Assembly: GCA_003996215.1 (NCBI GenBank) | Contig: QJPP01001815.1 | Location: forward strand, 393,824 to 457,823 | Length of the DNA: 64,000 nucleotides | Reading direction: 5' to 3' | Origin: Jaltomata sinuosa | Lineage: Eukaryota > Streptophyta > Magnoliopsida > Solanales > Solanaceae | In this document: positions 36,565 to 46,773 of the stretch, in pieces | Layout of the letters: every line of letters begins with the position of its first letter | Position numbering within the stretch: position 1 is the first letter of the stretch | Translations under genes and position numbers: made by a program | The notes under the pieces: generated by a model | What the model saw: the letters and a program-made list of their open reading frames with translations, nothing else | Databases searched by the model: none | Told to the model about the DNA's origin: nothing

Positions 36565-36725
36565 TTTGCACAGTGCACTGTTTTGTCATGCATCACAGGG
36601 TGCGACAGGAACTTTGTGAGTTGCAAAATGCACCATGTTCACACATGCCAGTGTTTTTGATCAGTGCACTGGTTGCATGTGCAATGGCATGTGCGACGGG
36701 CACTCTTCTAGGTGCAAAAAGCACA
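36565..36725. repeat. GTGCACTG word array next to G insertion
   Basis: CAGTGCACTG, GTGCGACAGG, TGCAAAATGCACC, CAGTGCACTGG and GGTGCAAAAAGCACA occur within 160 bases, many of them small inverted repeats. The wording resembles 4030-4490 of element B more than the GCGATCGC set beside it. Confidence 0.5.
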
Positions 36726-36966
36726 TTTTTCAGAGGTATTTTTGGTGCTTCTCAACACTTGGTTCCTCTTCTCATTACCTTAGGCACCTAAAAACACACT
36801 GATGTGATAGCAATTTACGTCACTTTCGACTCCTTTTTACTAAGAACAATCGTACGTTTTCAAGCAACCATTGTTGTTTTTGATGTTTTTATGTTGTATT
36901 TGTAGGAAATGGAAACAAACACGGAAACGGAAGAAAATACGCGAAAAACAACATTCTGCCTAAGAG

Positions 36967-37106
36967 TGACGGCCTGAGTGACGGTCCGTCACAAGGCTGA
37001 CGGTCCGTCACTAGGACCGTCAACTTAAGGCAGTGTTGCTGCCTAGCAGTGACGGCCCAGGCGACGGTCCGTCACTGCCCTGACGGTCCGTCAAGCCTGG
37101 CCGTCA
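36967..37106. repeat. TGACGGTCCGTCA palindrome array, G 5' LTR
   Basis: Two blocks of about 55-70 bases, each with a half site TGACGG, two palindromes (TGACGG-T-CCGTCA) and a half site CCGTCA. Between them is a small inverted repeat AGGCAG...CTGCCT. TGACG is the core of as-1-type sites for plant TGA bZIP factors. Confidence 0.8.
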
Positions 37107-37184
37107 CGCTAAGGCAGTAGCACTGGGCGGCGACCCGCGTTTTGGAAATTCCTAGCCCGTTTTGGATTTGGTTTCTACTACTCC

Positions 37185-37192
37185 TATAAATA
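37185..37192 (+). promoter_or_regulatory. TATA box of G 5' LTR
   Basis: TATAAATA about 80 bases downstream of the palindrome array, conserved at 42699-42706 and 62381-62388 with the context CTCCTATAAATACCCTATG. Transcription would start about 30 bases further. Confidence 0.7.
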
Positions 37193-38125
37193 CCCTATGT
37201 TAGGTTTATGTAAAGAATCCTCCTCCCATTAGTTTAAACAAGTTTTTAAGTCGTTTTTGAAAGCAAATAACACGATTCATTTTGTATTGAACTCGTGTTC
37301 TTGATTCTTTCGTGAGTTCTTGGTATTTCTTGCTCTTGGATATTGGAAGATTGATTGTTTCATTATATTGTAAGACTTTTCTTCCCTTTATTATGAATAC
37401 AACTATTTTCTCTTATTTATCGAGCATGAGTAACTAAAACTCCCGCAACTAGGGTTGTGGGAGCCATGGAAACGTAGCAATATAGATTCCGGGTAGCGTT
37501 GGGTTCGATATATGTATTGTCATGTTGTTAATCATTCAATTAGTCACGTTTTCTAGTGGTTGCAAACATTAGAACATGCCTAGGTTTAATTTGCTTGAGT
37601 AAAGAAGTTAAAACCGGGAAAAACTTGATTAACAACAAGGATTCGAGACAACCAACTCTCGTCTTAAAGATTAATGCCGTAACTGGATTAGTCTACTTGA
37701 TGTTAGGATTGAGAGCTAAAAAGCACATCTTTTTGAGATCGAAAGAAGATAAAAGGAAATTTGTTTATTTGGTCGAGAGACGTTTAGACGATACAATTGA
37801 CGCAATCACATCGTGACAAGCATATAGAAAGAACCCGGTTAAGCCTAGAATCGACATTGTTACAACGCCATGGTGAACACGTCCCTAGTTCATTCTCTCC
37901 TACTGATTATTTCTCTTACATAATTGTTGCTTTTGTTCACGTTGATTACAAAACCCCCCCTATTTACTGGAAACTATTGACGACGAGTCATCTACTTCAC
38001 TAAAGACTTGAATTTGCACCGTATTCTCTGTGGGATTCGACCCCAACCTTTGTTTGGGTTCTTTACTTGACAACGATCGCTTACGCTTCTTTAATTAGAA
38101 GTGTAGTTTGAGCGTTATCAAAAAG

Positions 38126-38143
38126 TGGCGCCGTTGCCGGGGA
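38126..38143 (+). other. Primer-binding site of G (tRNA-Asp)
   Basis: TGGCGCCGTTGCCGGGGA, five bases after the LTR end, is the complement of the 3' end of plant tRNA-Asp(GUC), the primer typical of the Athila lineage. Confidence 0.9.
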
Positions 38144-38247
38144 ATACGGTTTTTGATTAAGTCTGGTGTGTCTATTTGACTTTTTGTTATAATTTCCTGC
38201 TTTACGTTTGTTTGTTGTTTTTGTTTTGACAAGGTACAAAGTTGTGC

Positions 38248-40227
38248 ATGCCAAGTACCCGAAGCTCGGGTGAATCAACAGTACCTTACGACCCCGAGCT
38301 TGCGAGAACATTAAGGCAGAATATGGCCGCACAAAACGAGGCAGCAAGGATCGCTGCAGAACTGCAGGCCCAACAAAATCTGAATGCTGGTGGTCTGCTG
38401 GATGATGTCGCACGGAATGATGAGGATATCGATCTAGATGGAGCTGGCGCTATGGGCGCCATTGTTGTTCCACCGCTACCGCCCGGAGCAAAGTTCAATA
38501 TCACTAGCACGATGATTCAGTTGTTGAATTTGAGAGGTGTGTTCCGCGGTGTTGCTGGTGACGATCCAAACCAGCACTTGATGAATTTCGTGGGGATCTG
38601 CAAATCGTTTGAGCTGCCGGGCGTGAGTTAGACAGCGATCAGGCTCAGATTGTTTCCGTTGTCTCTGTCTGATGAGGCAGCATTGTGGTTGACGGAGCTG
38701 ACCCCGGACTCTATCGCAACGTGGGGCGAGTTGAGAGGAGCTTTACTAGAAAGGTTCTTTCCTCCCTCTCGGATGATACAGTTGAGGGATGAGATTAGTA
38801 ATTTCAGGCAGCAACCTCACGAAGCACTGCACGAGACTTGGTTGCGATTTAAGAAGAAGCTGACACAGTGCCCCAACCATCAGCTGAACAATGAATTCTT
38901 GATGCAAACATTCTACAGGGCACTAAATTCGGCTACCAAGCCAACATTGGACAACGCAGCAGGTGGAGCATTTATGGGTCGCACTTTCGCCGACGCCACA
39001 GCTATTTTGGACAGGCTCACCAAGACCAACAGGGCCTGGCACACACGAGATTCAGAGGTTGCAGCTAGCACCTATACAGTTGGTATGTCAGCTGAGCAGC
39101 GTAGGAAAGAGGAGGAGCGCGACCAAGACATGGCGCACCTGAAAACCCAGTTAGATCTCCTGACAAGGCACTTGACGTCAGGAAGTATAGAGAAGGTACA
39201 AGCTGTGGGTCCCCAAGGTATAGAGACTGAGGAGGCAAATTACGTGGGGGGTTTCCAGGCCAATAGCCAGGGAAACCAAGGTCGGAACTATCCAAACCAC
39301 TATGAGAATGGTGGCTACAAAAATCGCGACCAAGGAAGCTGGAGGAACAACACCGAGAGAAGTGGGTTGTATATACCACCTGGTAATCGGGATAAGACAG
39401 GCAGCGAGGCTGAGACATCCAAACTAGAGAATATGATGGAGAAGATGCTGCTTAAGGTGGAATCGACTGACTCTGGGGTAAAGGCAATGCGGAATGAGTT
39501 ATCAACATTGAGTCTGGTAGTGGAGTCACACTCAACCGCGATCAAGCAACGAGAGCAGCAAGTGGGTCACATCTCGGCATCTCTAAACCCAAGGAAACCA
39601 GGTACTTTGCCGAGCGACACCACTCATCCGAAGAATGATGCAAGCTGTATGGCGATCACCACAAGAAGCGGAAAAGTATTACCGGAATCACATCCGGTAA
39701 TTCATGCTCAAGGTGATATTGCGGATGAGGAAGAGGCGGTAGAGGAGGAAACTCCAAAGCCCGCGGAGAAACGCAAGGAAGCTGAAAAGCTTCCAACTAT
39801 GATGCCTCGACCACCACCCCCGTTCCCACAGCGTTTGAAAAAGAAAGCTGACGATGGTAAGTTCCTGAACTTCATGACCATGTTGAAAGAGATTTCAATA
39901 AACATACCATTGGTGGAAGCGCTGGAACAAATGCCCGGTTATGCCAAGTTCATGAAGGACTTGATTACAAAGAAGAGGTCGGTGAGTTTTGAACCGAAAG
40001 ACAACCTCCATCACTGCAGCGCTATCTCCTCAAGGTCGTTAGTTGAAAAGAAGGATGATCCAGGTGCGTTCACTGTTCCATGTACTATCGGGAAGCTCAA
40101 CTTCGGAAGAGCTATGTGTGATCTTGGTGCTAGTATCAATTTGATGCCGCTAGCAGTGTATAACAAATTGGGTTTGGGCGCTCCTAAACCAACGTCCATG
40201 AGAGTGAGGATGCTGACCGTTCGATAA
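38248..40227 (+). pseudogene. Gag with protease active site, element G, one nonsense codon
   Basis: The ATG is chosen because the related element F has the same MPSTRSS start. One frame runs 660 codons, broken only by TAG at 38629-38631, where F has CAG. It has an N-terminal Ala/Gln-rich helix and a capsid domain with LWLTELTPDS, FFPPSR and TNRAWHTRDSEV. A Gly/Asn/Arg-rich stretch (about 39240-39400) and an acidic linker (EEEAVEEETPKPAEK) follow. The block MLKEISINIPLVEALEQMPGY comes next. The protease motif CDLGASINLMPL is near the end. No CCHC knuckle is seen. It ends through a frameshift near 40205. Confidence 0.92.
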
Positions 40228-40787
40228 ATGCGACCCGTAGGGATTTGATCTGATTGAATAGTGAAAGAGCGGAAGCTTTCTTCCCAGCTGACTTTGTAAT
40301 TTTGGATTGCGAAAGTGACTCGAAATCCTTAACTTTGGAGCGACCATTGTTAGCTACGGCGAGAGTGTTGGTTGACATGGAGAAAAACGAGCTGACCTTC
40401 CGATTGAACAATGAATTGGTCAAGTTCGATGTGTCCAAATTGATGAAGCAACCAAGTGACATGAGGGTGGTCGCGGTCATAAAAGATATTGAGGAAGCTC
40501 CTGCGGATGTGCACATTGAGGAGAAGTGTTTGGTCGAGACGCTAGCTGTTGTGAGAAGGATGCCGCAAAAAGAGAAGCATGTTGCGGAAAGCGGTGTAAA
40601 TAGCTCAAGGAAACGAAAACACCGCAAGAGAATCTACAGGGAAAGAGCAAAGAAGCGGTCACGACTAGCGGCGGAGCAAATAAAAGAGGAAGTTGGAGCG
40701 CAACATGAGACTGGCGCACACACGTACTCCATCGAGTTCTCTTGTTTTGGAGACCCAGGCGGTCTCCAACATCATTCCAGAATCTGA
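40228..40787 (+). pseudogene. Protease tail joined to a basic region, element G
   Basis: Out of frame with gag, 40254-40787 continues the protease: FFPADFVILDCESD, ERPLLATARVLVDM, LTFRLNNELVKFDVSKLMKQP, as in element B. After about 40550 the match to B ends and a Lys/Arg-rich segment (SSRKRKHRKRIYRERAKKRSR) follows. RT should start here in a complete element, so this is the likely deletion join. The origin of the basic segment is unknown; an integrase tail or new sequence is possible. Confidence 0.75.
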
Positions 40788-42299
40788 GTCATATCGACTT
40801 CACAGGTATTCCTTTATTCTCACAGCTTTTAGTTTTCATATGTATGCATTGGGGACAATGCATGAGTCTAAGTTGAGGGTGTTGGGAAACCTGTGAGTCA
40901 CCACCGAGGGTTTTTGTTACCGATTTCTTTCCCTCCGGTGTGCTATCTAGTAGAACCGGCATGTTTTAGGTTGTTGTTTTGTAAATTTTTTTTTAGTGGT
41001 CTATAGCAAGCATGCATTTCTCTGTTGCTCTAAAAAAAATGAGGCCCCTTTAAAAATCCTCTGGGTTTGAGCTTATGTTAAACGATGAATGTTGGGATCC
41101 CTGTATTCATTGTTCGCATTATTGAGTAGAATGAGATCTTAAGCCGAAGCGTTGTTATGATATTGGTAGCGATATATTTCTTGGTGCAAGAGCGATAGTG
41201 AGTTTATTGCTCATAAAATTCTACCTCTGGCATGCTCTAGAACTTGCCCGGTCTATTTGTTAAGTTTGAAGTTTGGTTGCTTAGGAAAGGATCACAGGCC
41301 CTTTTTGTGTGCAGTCCACTTAACCTAAAAAGACCGTCCAAATATAAATAATCCCTTGATCCCTGTTTGAGCCGTACTTGACCTTATTCTTTCAATAACC
41401 TGTCACCATTCCTGTTTAACTTTGAATCCCTATCTTGGCCCTGGTCCTTCCTTGGACATCGTGCACCTCAACGTAGGCAAAACAACCTAAGTTGAGGGTG
41501 GCTACTATAGAGGTAAACCCTGTTTGGGCCCTGGTCCTACCAATGGACATTGTGCACCTCAACGCAGGCAATCAGCTTAAGTTGAGGGTGGCTACTACAG
41601 AGGTGAATGATAAGAAAAAGAGAATGGAGAAGATTGGTTGTGAATAGAATGAAAATTCGGGTGTGTGCCTAAGAAAAGAAAAATAAAAAGAAGTGAAAAA
41701 GATCAAAAAAGTAACAAAAAGAATTCTCAAAATAAAGAGGCCGCACCTGTAGCTAGAGAAAAGGAAATAAAAAGGCGAATAAGGATGGACAAAGTAAAGT
41801 ATGTGTGATAGATGTAAATGTTCCAAGGAGGGCTTAGTCACTAAACCCTAAATGTATCATACCTGCACCCGAAGCCTCATTACAAGCCTAAACAAGTCCT
41901 GTAGTGATCCTGAGTAGCTTTCTGAAGAACCAAAATAGAATAGTAAGGGCAAGCCTATGGTATCGCATGTGCATTGTTTGAAATCATTTGTGAGTGTGAG
42001 CGCTTACCTAGTCCCAAATCTTGTGTGTGGGATTTCTTTGTGGTGAGGGCACCAAGATGTCTGTTTTGTCTATTGATTGCTTAGCGATAGCTGCGTATGG
42101 TATGGCTAATATTCTATCATATCGGAATGACATGTTGGATCCTTCAAGTTAGTGTTCCATACATTTGTGTGCTACGAGGGAGCTTGATTTAATTGAATAA
42201 GTTTGGATGACCATGAGTTGCTATAGACATGAGTTTGTGTTCTTAGTTGAGTTGTATTATTGTTTTATGTCATGTTGCTTGAGGACAAGCGAACGTTTT
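40788..42299 (+). other. 3' noncoding region of element G
   Basis: No gene. It holds repeated purine tracts 'taagttgagggtg' (40871, 41490, 41578) and a 90-base tandem duplication. A block at 41950-42020 ('caagcctatggt') matches the 3' regions of B and C in reverse. Confidence 0.6.
41437..41616. repeat. 90-bp tandem duplication in element G
   Basis: Two copies start at 41437 and 41527 (GGCCCTGGTCCT), each with GACAT-GTGCACCTCAACG and AAGTTGAGGGTGGCTACTA. The purine tract is thereby duplicated. Confidence 0.85.
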
Positions 42300-42312
42300 A
42301 AGTTGGGGGTGT
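42300..42312 (+). other. Polypurine tract of G
   Basis: AAGTTGGGGGTGT directly before the 3' LTR. 'ttgaggacaagc' upstream (42278) is also found, reversed, beside the tracts of B and C. Confidence 0.85.
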
Positions 42313-43632
42313 TGATGTGACGCTAATTTACGTCACTTTCGACTCCTTTTTACTAAGAACAATCGTACGTTTTCAAGCAACCATTGTTGTTTTTTGATGT
42401 TTTTATGTTGTATTTGTAGGAAATGGAAGCAAACACGGAAACGGAAGAAAATACGCGAAAAACAACATTCTGCCTAAGAGTGACGGCCTGAGTGACGGCC
42501 CGTCACAAGGCTGACGGTCCGTCACTGGGACCGTCAACTTAAGGCAGTGTTGCTGCCTAGCAGTGACGGCCCAGGCGACGGTCCGTCACTGCCCTGACGG
42601 TCCGTCAAGCCTGGCCGTCACGCTAAGGCAGTAGCACTGGGCGGCGACCCGCGTTTTGGAAATTCCTAGCCCGTTTTGGATTTGGTTTCTACTACTCCTA
42701 TAAATACCCTATGTTAGGTTTATGTAAAGGACCCTCCTCCCATTAGTTTAAACAAGTTTTTAAGTCGTTTTTGAAAGCAAATAACACGATTCATTTTGTA
42801 TTGAACTCGTGTTCTTGATTCTTTCGTGAGTTCTTGGTATTTCTTGCTCTTGGATATTGGAAGATTGATTGTTTCATTATATTGTAAGACTTTTCTTCCC
42901 TTTATTATGAATACAACTATTTTCTCTTATTTATCGAGCATGAGTAACTAAAACTCCCGCAACTAGGGGTGTGGGAGCCATGGAAACGTAGCAATATAGA
43001 TTCCGGGTAGCGTTGGGTTCGATATATGTATTGTCATGTTGTTAATCATTCAATTAGTCACGTTTTCTAGTGGTTGCAAACATTAGAACATGCGTAGGTT
43101 TAATTTGCTTGAGTAAAGAAGTTAAAACCGGGAAAACTTGATTAACAACAAGGATTCGAGACTACCAACTCTCGTCTTAAAGATTAATGTCGTAACTGGA
43201 TTAGTCTACTTGATGTTAGGATTGAGAGCTAAAAAGCACATCTTTTTGAGATCGAAAGAAGATAAAAGGAAATTTGTTTATTTGGTCGAGAGACGTTTAG
43301 ACGATACAAGTGACGCAATCACATCGTGACAAGCATATAGAAAGAACCCGGTTAAGCCTAGAATCGACATTGTTACAACGCCATGGTGAACACGTCCCTA
43401 GTTCATTCTCTCCTACTGATTTTTTCTCTTACATAATTGTTGCTTTTGTTCACGTTGATTACAAAACCCCCCTATTTACTGGAAACTATTGACGACGAGT
43501 CATCTACTTCACTAAAGACTTGAATTTGCACCGTATTCTCTGTGGGATTCGACCCCAACCTTTGTTTGGGTTCTTTACTTGACAACGATCGCTTACGCTT
43601 CTTTAATTAGAGGTGTAGTTTGGGCGTTATCA
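42313..43632 (+). repeat. 3' LTR of element G
   Basis: 1320 bases, TGATGTGACGC to GGGCGTTATCA. The palindrome array lies at 42481-42620 (one palindrome has C for T at its centre) and TATA at 42699-42706. Confidence 0.97.
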
Positions 43633-45510
43633 ACAGTACTAGACGAGTACTAAAATCAATGTATGAAATAAATGGACCGAAGGGACGGACAAGCTTTGGG
43701 GTACCAACCTATAACAATCCATCCAAGGATACTAATTAGTGCAGTTACTGTCTATATACGCAGAGTCTATATAGGGAAAGCCATAACCTACCTGTCATTT
43801 GATTACTAGCTGCGGGGACGACGTCGTCCAAGCTCAAACTGCTCAGAGAAGCTCCAAATTACAAAAATATTATCAACACAATAATCTACCTATCAAAATA
43901 AAACTAACGATACCATAATGCTATAAATATAACCAGGTCGAAATTTGTGTCACAAATGGGCCCGTGGGCCCTATAACTCAAAATTGAAAACAAAAACATC
44001 CATGTGTTCCCTACATTCTCGTGAGAACATGCCCAAAAATTAAGCGAAAATGGACCATAGAAATGGGTAAAAACTGCCCCAAAAATCAATAATTTAAGGA
44101 AATCAACAGAAAAGAACAAGAGAATTACCCGATTTAGAGGGCAAAAATTGATCAAGGATTCACAACAAACATTCCCCGAAGCAATGTGGATGAGAAGGTG
44201 AGGAACTGGTGTAATTTGGAGTAACAATGGTGGAAATATTGCCTTAGGAAGAAGAGAACATAAGCTGGAAAAAGGAGGCCAACAACTATAAAAGCTGGCC
44301 CAACTGTGCCACGCCTACGCAGCCGTGGTGCTACCTATGCAGTCTCATGTACATGGGCGGCCCATGCGTACGTGTAGGCTAGATGCTGGCAAGGCCAGGC
44401 ACTTGCCCAGCGCGCACGCGGCCAGGCCATCACTCACGCGGTCGAGCGTTGCCTAGGCGAAGGCAATGAAGGAGGGGCGGCTGGCATGCTTCTTCACGTA
44501 TGCAACCATGCCATGCATAGGAAAAGTCCATGCTGGTGCCATGACAACACCAGCTGCCAACAACCAAGCCCAAAGCAAGAATTACTCTGATGGACTCTCG
44601 AGAATGCATCTGGCATCCCGCGAACACAAGCGACCTAAGCAATTCAACTAGAAACGGCATTCTGAATCCAATGGAATCGATGAAAATACCATCAAAGGTC
44701 GATTTAATGAAAAGTGGCCCCCTTACCCAAAGATCAACCTTAGACCAACTATTTCCAAAATGGAACCCAATGGTCGAAATCAAGTCTGGAAGCGTCGAGA
44801 CCCGAACCAATGGCCCTTCTAGCCTAAACTCAATGTTCTGCAGCTAACATCATTGGTGAAATTTTCATCTGAGGCCGTCTTCTCTGAATATGGACCAAAT
44901 TCAACCATACAAGCCCAACTAGCCTAAAAACACAGAAAGAGATAGAATTCCATGCTGAATAGCTCCCGAATCCAAACCAAAGGTCCAACTAGACCAAAGT
45001 CCACGCTCCAGAGCCAACAAAACTGCCAGAATTTGATTCCAAGTATGATAGCTAAGAATGTTGACTAAAGTTAATGACTTCCAAAGTTGAATCTCTAAAA
45101 TAAGGAAATGGCCATAAAGACTAAACAGACACCCCGGGAACCAAACTACTAGTCCCAGCAAGTCATAAATGACATGGGGCCACTATAGTCAAGCTCTAAT
45201 AGTACAAGAAAGGTGAAAATATAATAATGATCAGAAGGGTCAGTACGTTATCCACTACTAAAAAAGACTTTCATCCCCGAAAGTCTAGAAAGAAAGAAAC
45301 ACTAGAGATTTAAGAACTGTGGATATGAAGCCCGCACTACTCTCCAGACAACCCGGGTAACCTCATCGATCAAATGGCACCCAACAGAATAGAACCAGAG
45401 AGAACAACCAAGCCTAAGCTTTTTACTAGCCAAGCTAGACTTCAACCTTTAGTTTCAAAACTCCAAAGATCTGCCAACCCAAAATGAAGCTCGAAAATCT
45501 CAATCGGATA
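43633..45510 (-). mobile_element. Tekay-type fragment D: LTR piece plus 260 bp of internal DNA
   Basis: 43633-45247 aligns with 55395-56971, the last 1.6 kb of element E's left LTR. 45248-45510 aligns with the start of E's internal region, including the primer tract and the integrase tail ('accgag/gactgga' chromodomain end). It stops abruptly at both ends: G's LTR on the left and unrelated DNA on the right. No coding frame survives. Confidence 0.85.
44285..44470. repeat. CCACGC/TACGC word array in LTR fragment D
   Basis: GC-rich words (CACGCCTACGCAG, CATGCGTACGTGTAGG, GCGCGCACGCGGCC) recur. The homologous block in E is at 56025-56180 with different spelling. Confidence 0.5.
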
Positions 45511-46551
45511 GCCAAGCTGATGTCATTCTATTATAGTAGGGATAACAAGACCAGTAACCCCATAAATGGGTTTTACATTTTGTTTTCCCCTCTTCACTTG
45601 CAAAAGAGGATGAGGTTGGCATTGAAAACTATCCTAGGTTACCTCATGGCCTAGGAGAAATGGAAGGAGGGATTTCCACTTGAGTAGGGTAAAGCCCATG
45701 GATTCTACGCTAATTTCTCGCCAAGATTTTCCTTCACGGAGCAAAAAATTGCATTCAAACCTCTGTAGCAGTTGTTTGTCATCCAGGTAGGCTAGGTTTT
45801 ACTGAGTAGTTTAGGCCTGGGTTGAAAACATGTTCATGACATATATTGATAGGAGATTTTACGCTTAGACCTTCAGGCATGGAGTTTGGATGGGTAAAGC
45901 ATAGTTTAATGTAACAATGACCTAATTATGTGTTATTATGTTGATGTATGAATCCTTGATGGATATTTTGTGTTTGTATGAGTCCATGATGGATTGTAAT
46001 GTGAATTATATGAATATAGATGATAATGAGACTGTGTGCCTATAATCTAGTGATTCAGCCTAATTACCATAAAAAAGGGTGAACTTGATATTATGTGTGG
46101 TTAATCTTACTTAAGGTTAGTGGAGAGAATTGAATATGGTATGAGGAGGCGGTCACATAATTTTACAGCCTAAGGTCTAGTTAGGTCAATGATTAGAAAC
46201 TAAAAGGGTATAAAGGTGCATGACATCAACTAGAAGTTTAGGCTCCATTAGATTGAATGTGCATTCCTAAAATGAGTACTTACATTCAATGAATATAGCT
46301 TGATAATGCTTACTTGACCAAGAGTTTGGGTGGTTGTGTATTATTGCAAGGCATGCTCAAGTAAGGAAATTGCTAAATGATATCCTAAGTGTTAATCACA
46401 TATAATGAGGTTTTATTAAAGGATTATTGACTGCACAAGTATGATTACTTATTCTCATTGTAGTTGTGATTGTTGTGATATCTGTTATCATTGTGGGATG
46501 TACGGGTATTTGGACATCTTCACGGGATTGGTTGATGTTATTCATTAGTTG
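45511..46551. other. Unassigned stretch
   Basis: No gene, LTR end or clear similarity to other parts of the window. Short related phrases ('gtatgaatccttgatggat', 'gtatgagtccatgatggat') occur at 45944-45995. Confidence 0.5.
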
Positions 46552-46772
46552 ACTCGGGTACCATGCCTGGTACAGGTTCTTTTATGGTTGGCTTGGGTAC
46601 TACACCTAGTACAGGTTCATTTATGTTTGGCTCGAGTACCAAGCCTGGTACAAATTATTTTATGATTGCCTCGGTTACCATACTTTGTACAGGTTTTTTT
46701 ATGGTTATCTCGAGTACCACGCCTGGTATAAGTTCTTTTATTATTATCTCGGGTACCACGCCTGGTACAGGT
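46552..46772. repeat. 39-bp minisatellite, about six copies
   Basis: Unit CTCGGGTACCACGCCTGGTA followed by CAGGTTCTTTTATGGTTGG, starting near 46553, 46592, 46631, 46670, 46709 and 46748. Because 39 is a multiple of three, one frame stays open as a repeated TPGTGSF-like peptide, probably by chance. Confidence 0.88.
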
Positions 46773-46773
46773 A

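Larger units (their letters stand above)
30986..36799 (-). mobile_element. Athila-type element C, 3' half only
   Basis: A minus-strand element with 3' LTR (30986-32380), purine tract, long 3' noncoding region, env-like ORF (34380-35733) and the leader between pol and env (35749-36799). Gag, pol and 5' LTR are missing: at 36800 it meets the 5' LTR of element G, and the far side of G (43633) is an unrelated Tekay LTR. The truncation therefore preceded or accompanied G's arrival. Confidence 0.8.
35749..36799 (-). other. Pol-env leader of element C with word arrays
   Basis: Noncoding. It carries the motif CACCCACTTGGGTGT (36158-36172), a near-palindrome, and two word arrays: GCGATCGC-type words at 35825-36545 and GTGCACTG/GTGCGAC-type words at 36565-36725. 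It is cut at 36799 by the start of element G. Confidence 0.55.
36800..38120 (+). repeat. 5' LTR of element G
   Basis: 1321 bases, TGATGTGATAG to GAGCGTTATCA. Paired with 42313-43632; element F at 61974 has a diverged copy. Contains the TGACGGTCCGTCA array and a TATA box. Confidence 0.97.
36800..43632 (+). mobile_element. Athila-type element G: complete ends, gag and protease only, non-autonomous
   Basis: 6.8 kb with 5' LTR, tRNA-Asp primer site, gag-protease, a 1.5-kb 3' region, purine tract and 3' LTR. There is no trace of RT, RNase H or integrase between the protease tail and the purine tract, so it depends on enzymes made elsewhere. The LTRs differ by roughly 16 substitutions and three single-base gaps by my own count (about 1.2%), so it is young. 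Flanking 5-mers (CACAC before, ACAGT after) do not match. Confidence 0.9.

Noticed and set aside
38126..38143. tRNA-Asp-like sequence
   Set aside because: Only the 18-base complement of the tRNA 3' end is present, a primer site and not a tRNA gene. The same holds for initiator-Met matches at 15239, 24481 and 61221.
38081..38413. Minus-strand ORF over the primer site and gag start of G; also 63503-63820
   Set aside because: Antisense shadows of the gag frame and LTR end.
43904..44227. Minus-strand ORF with a similar-looking partner at 55590-55787
   Set aside because: Both lie in homologous LTR DNA of D and E, upstream of any gag. Their similarity reflects shared LTR sequence, and the frames are broken differently. 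No protein feature is seen.
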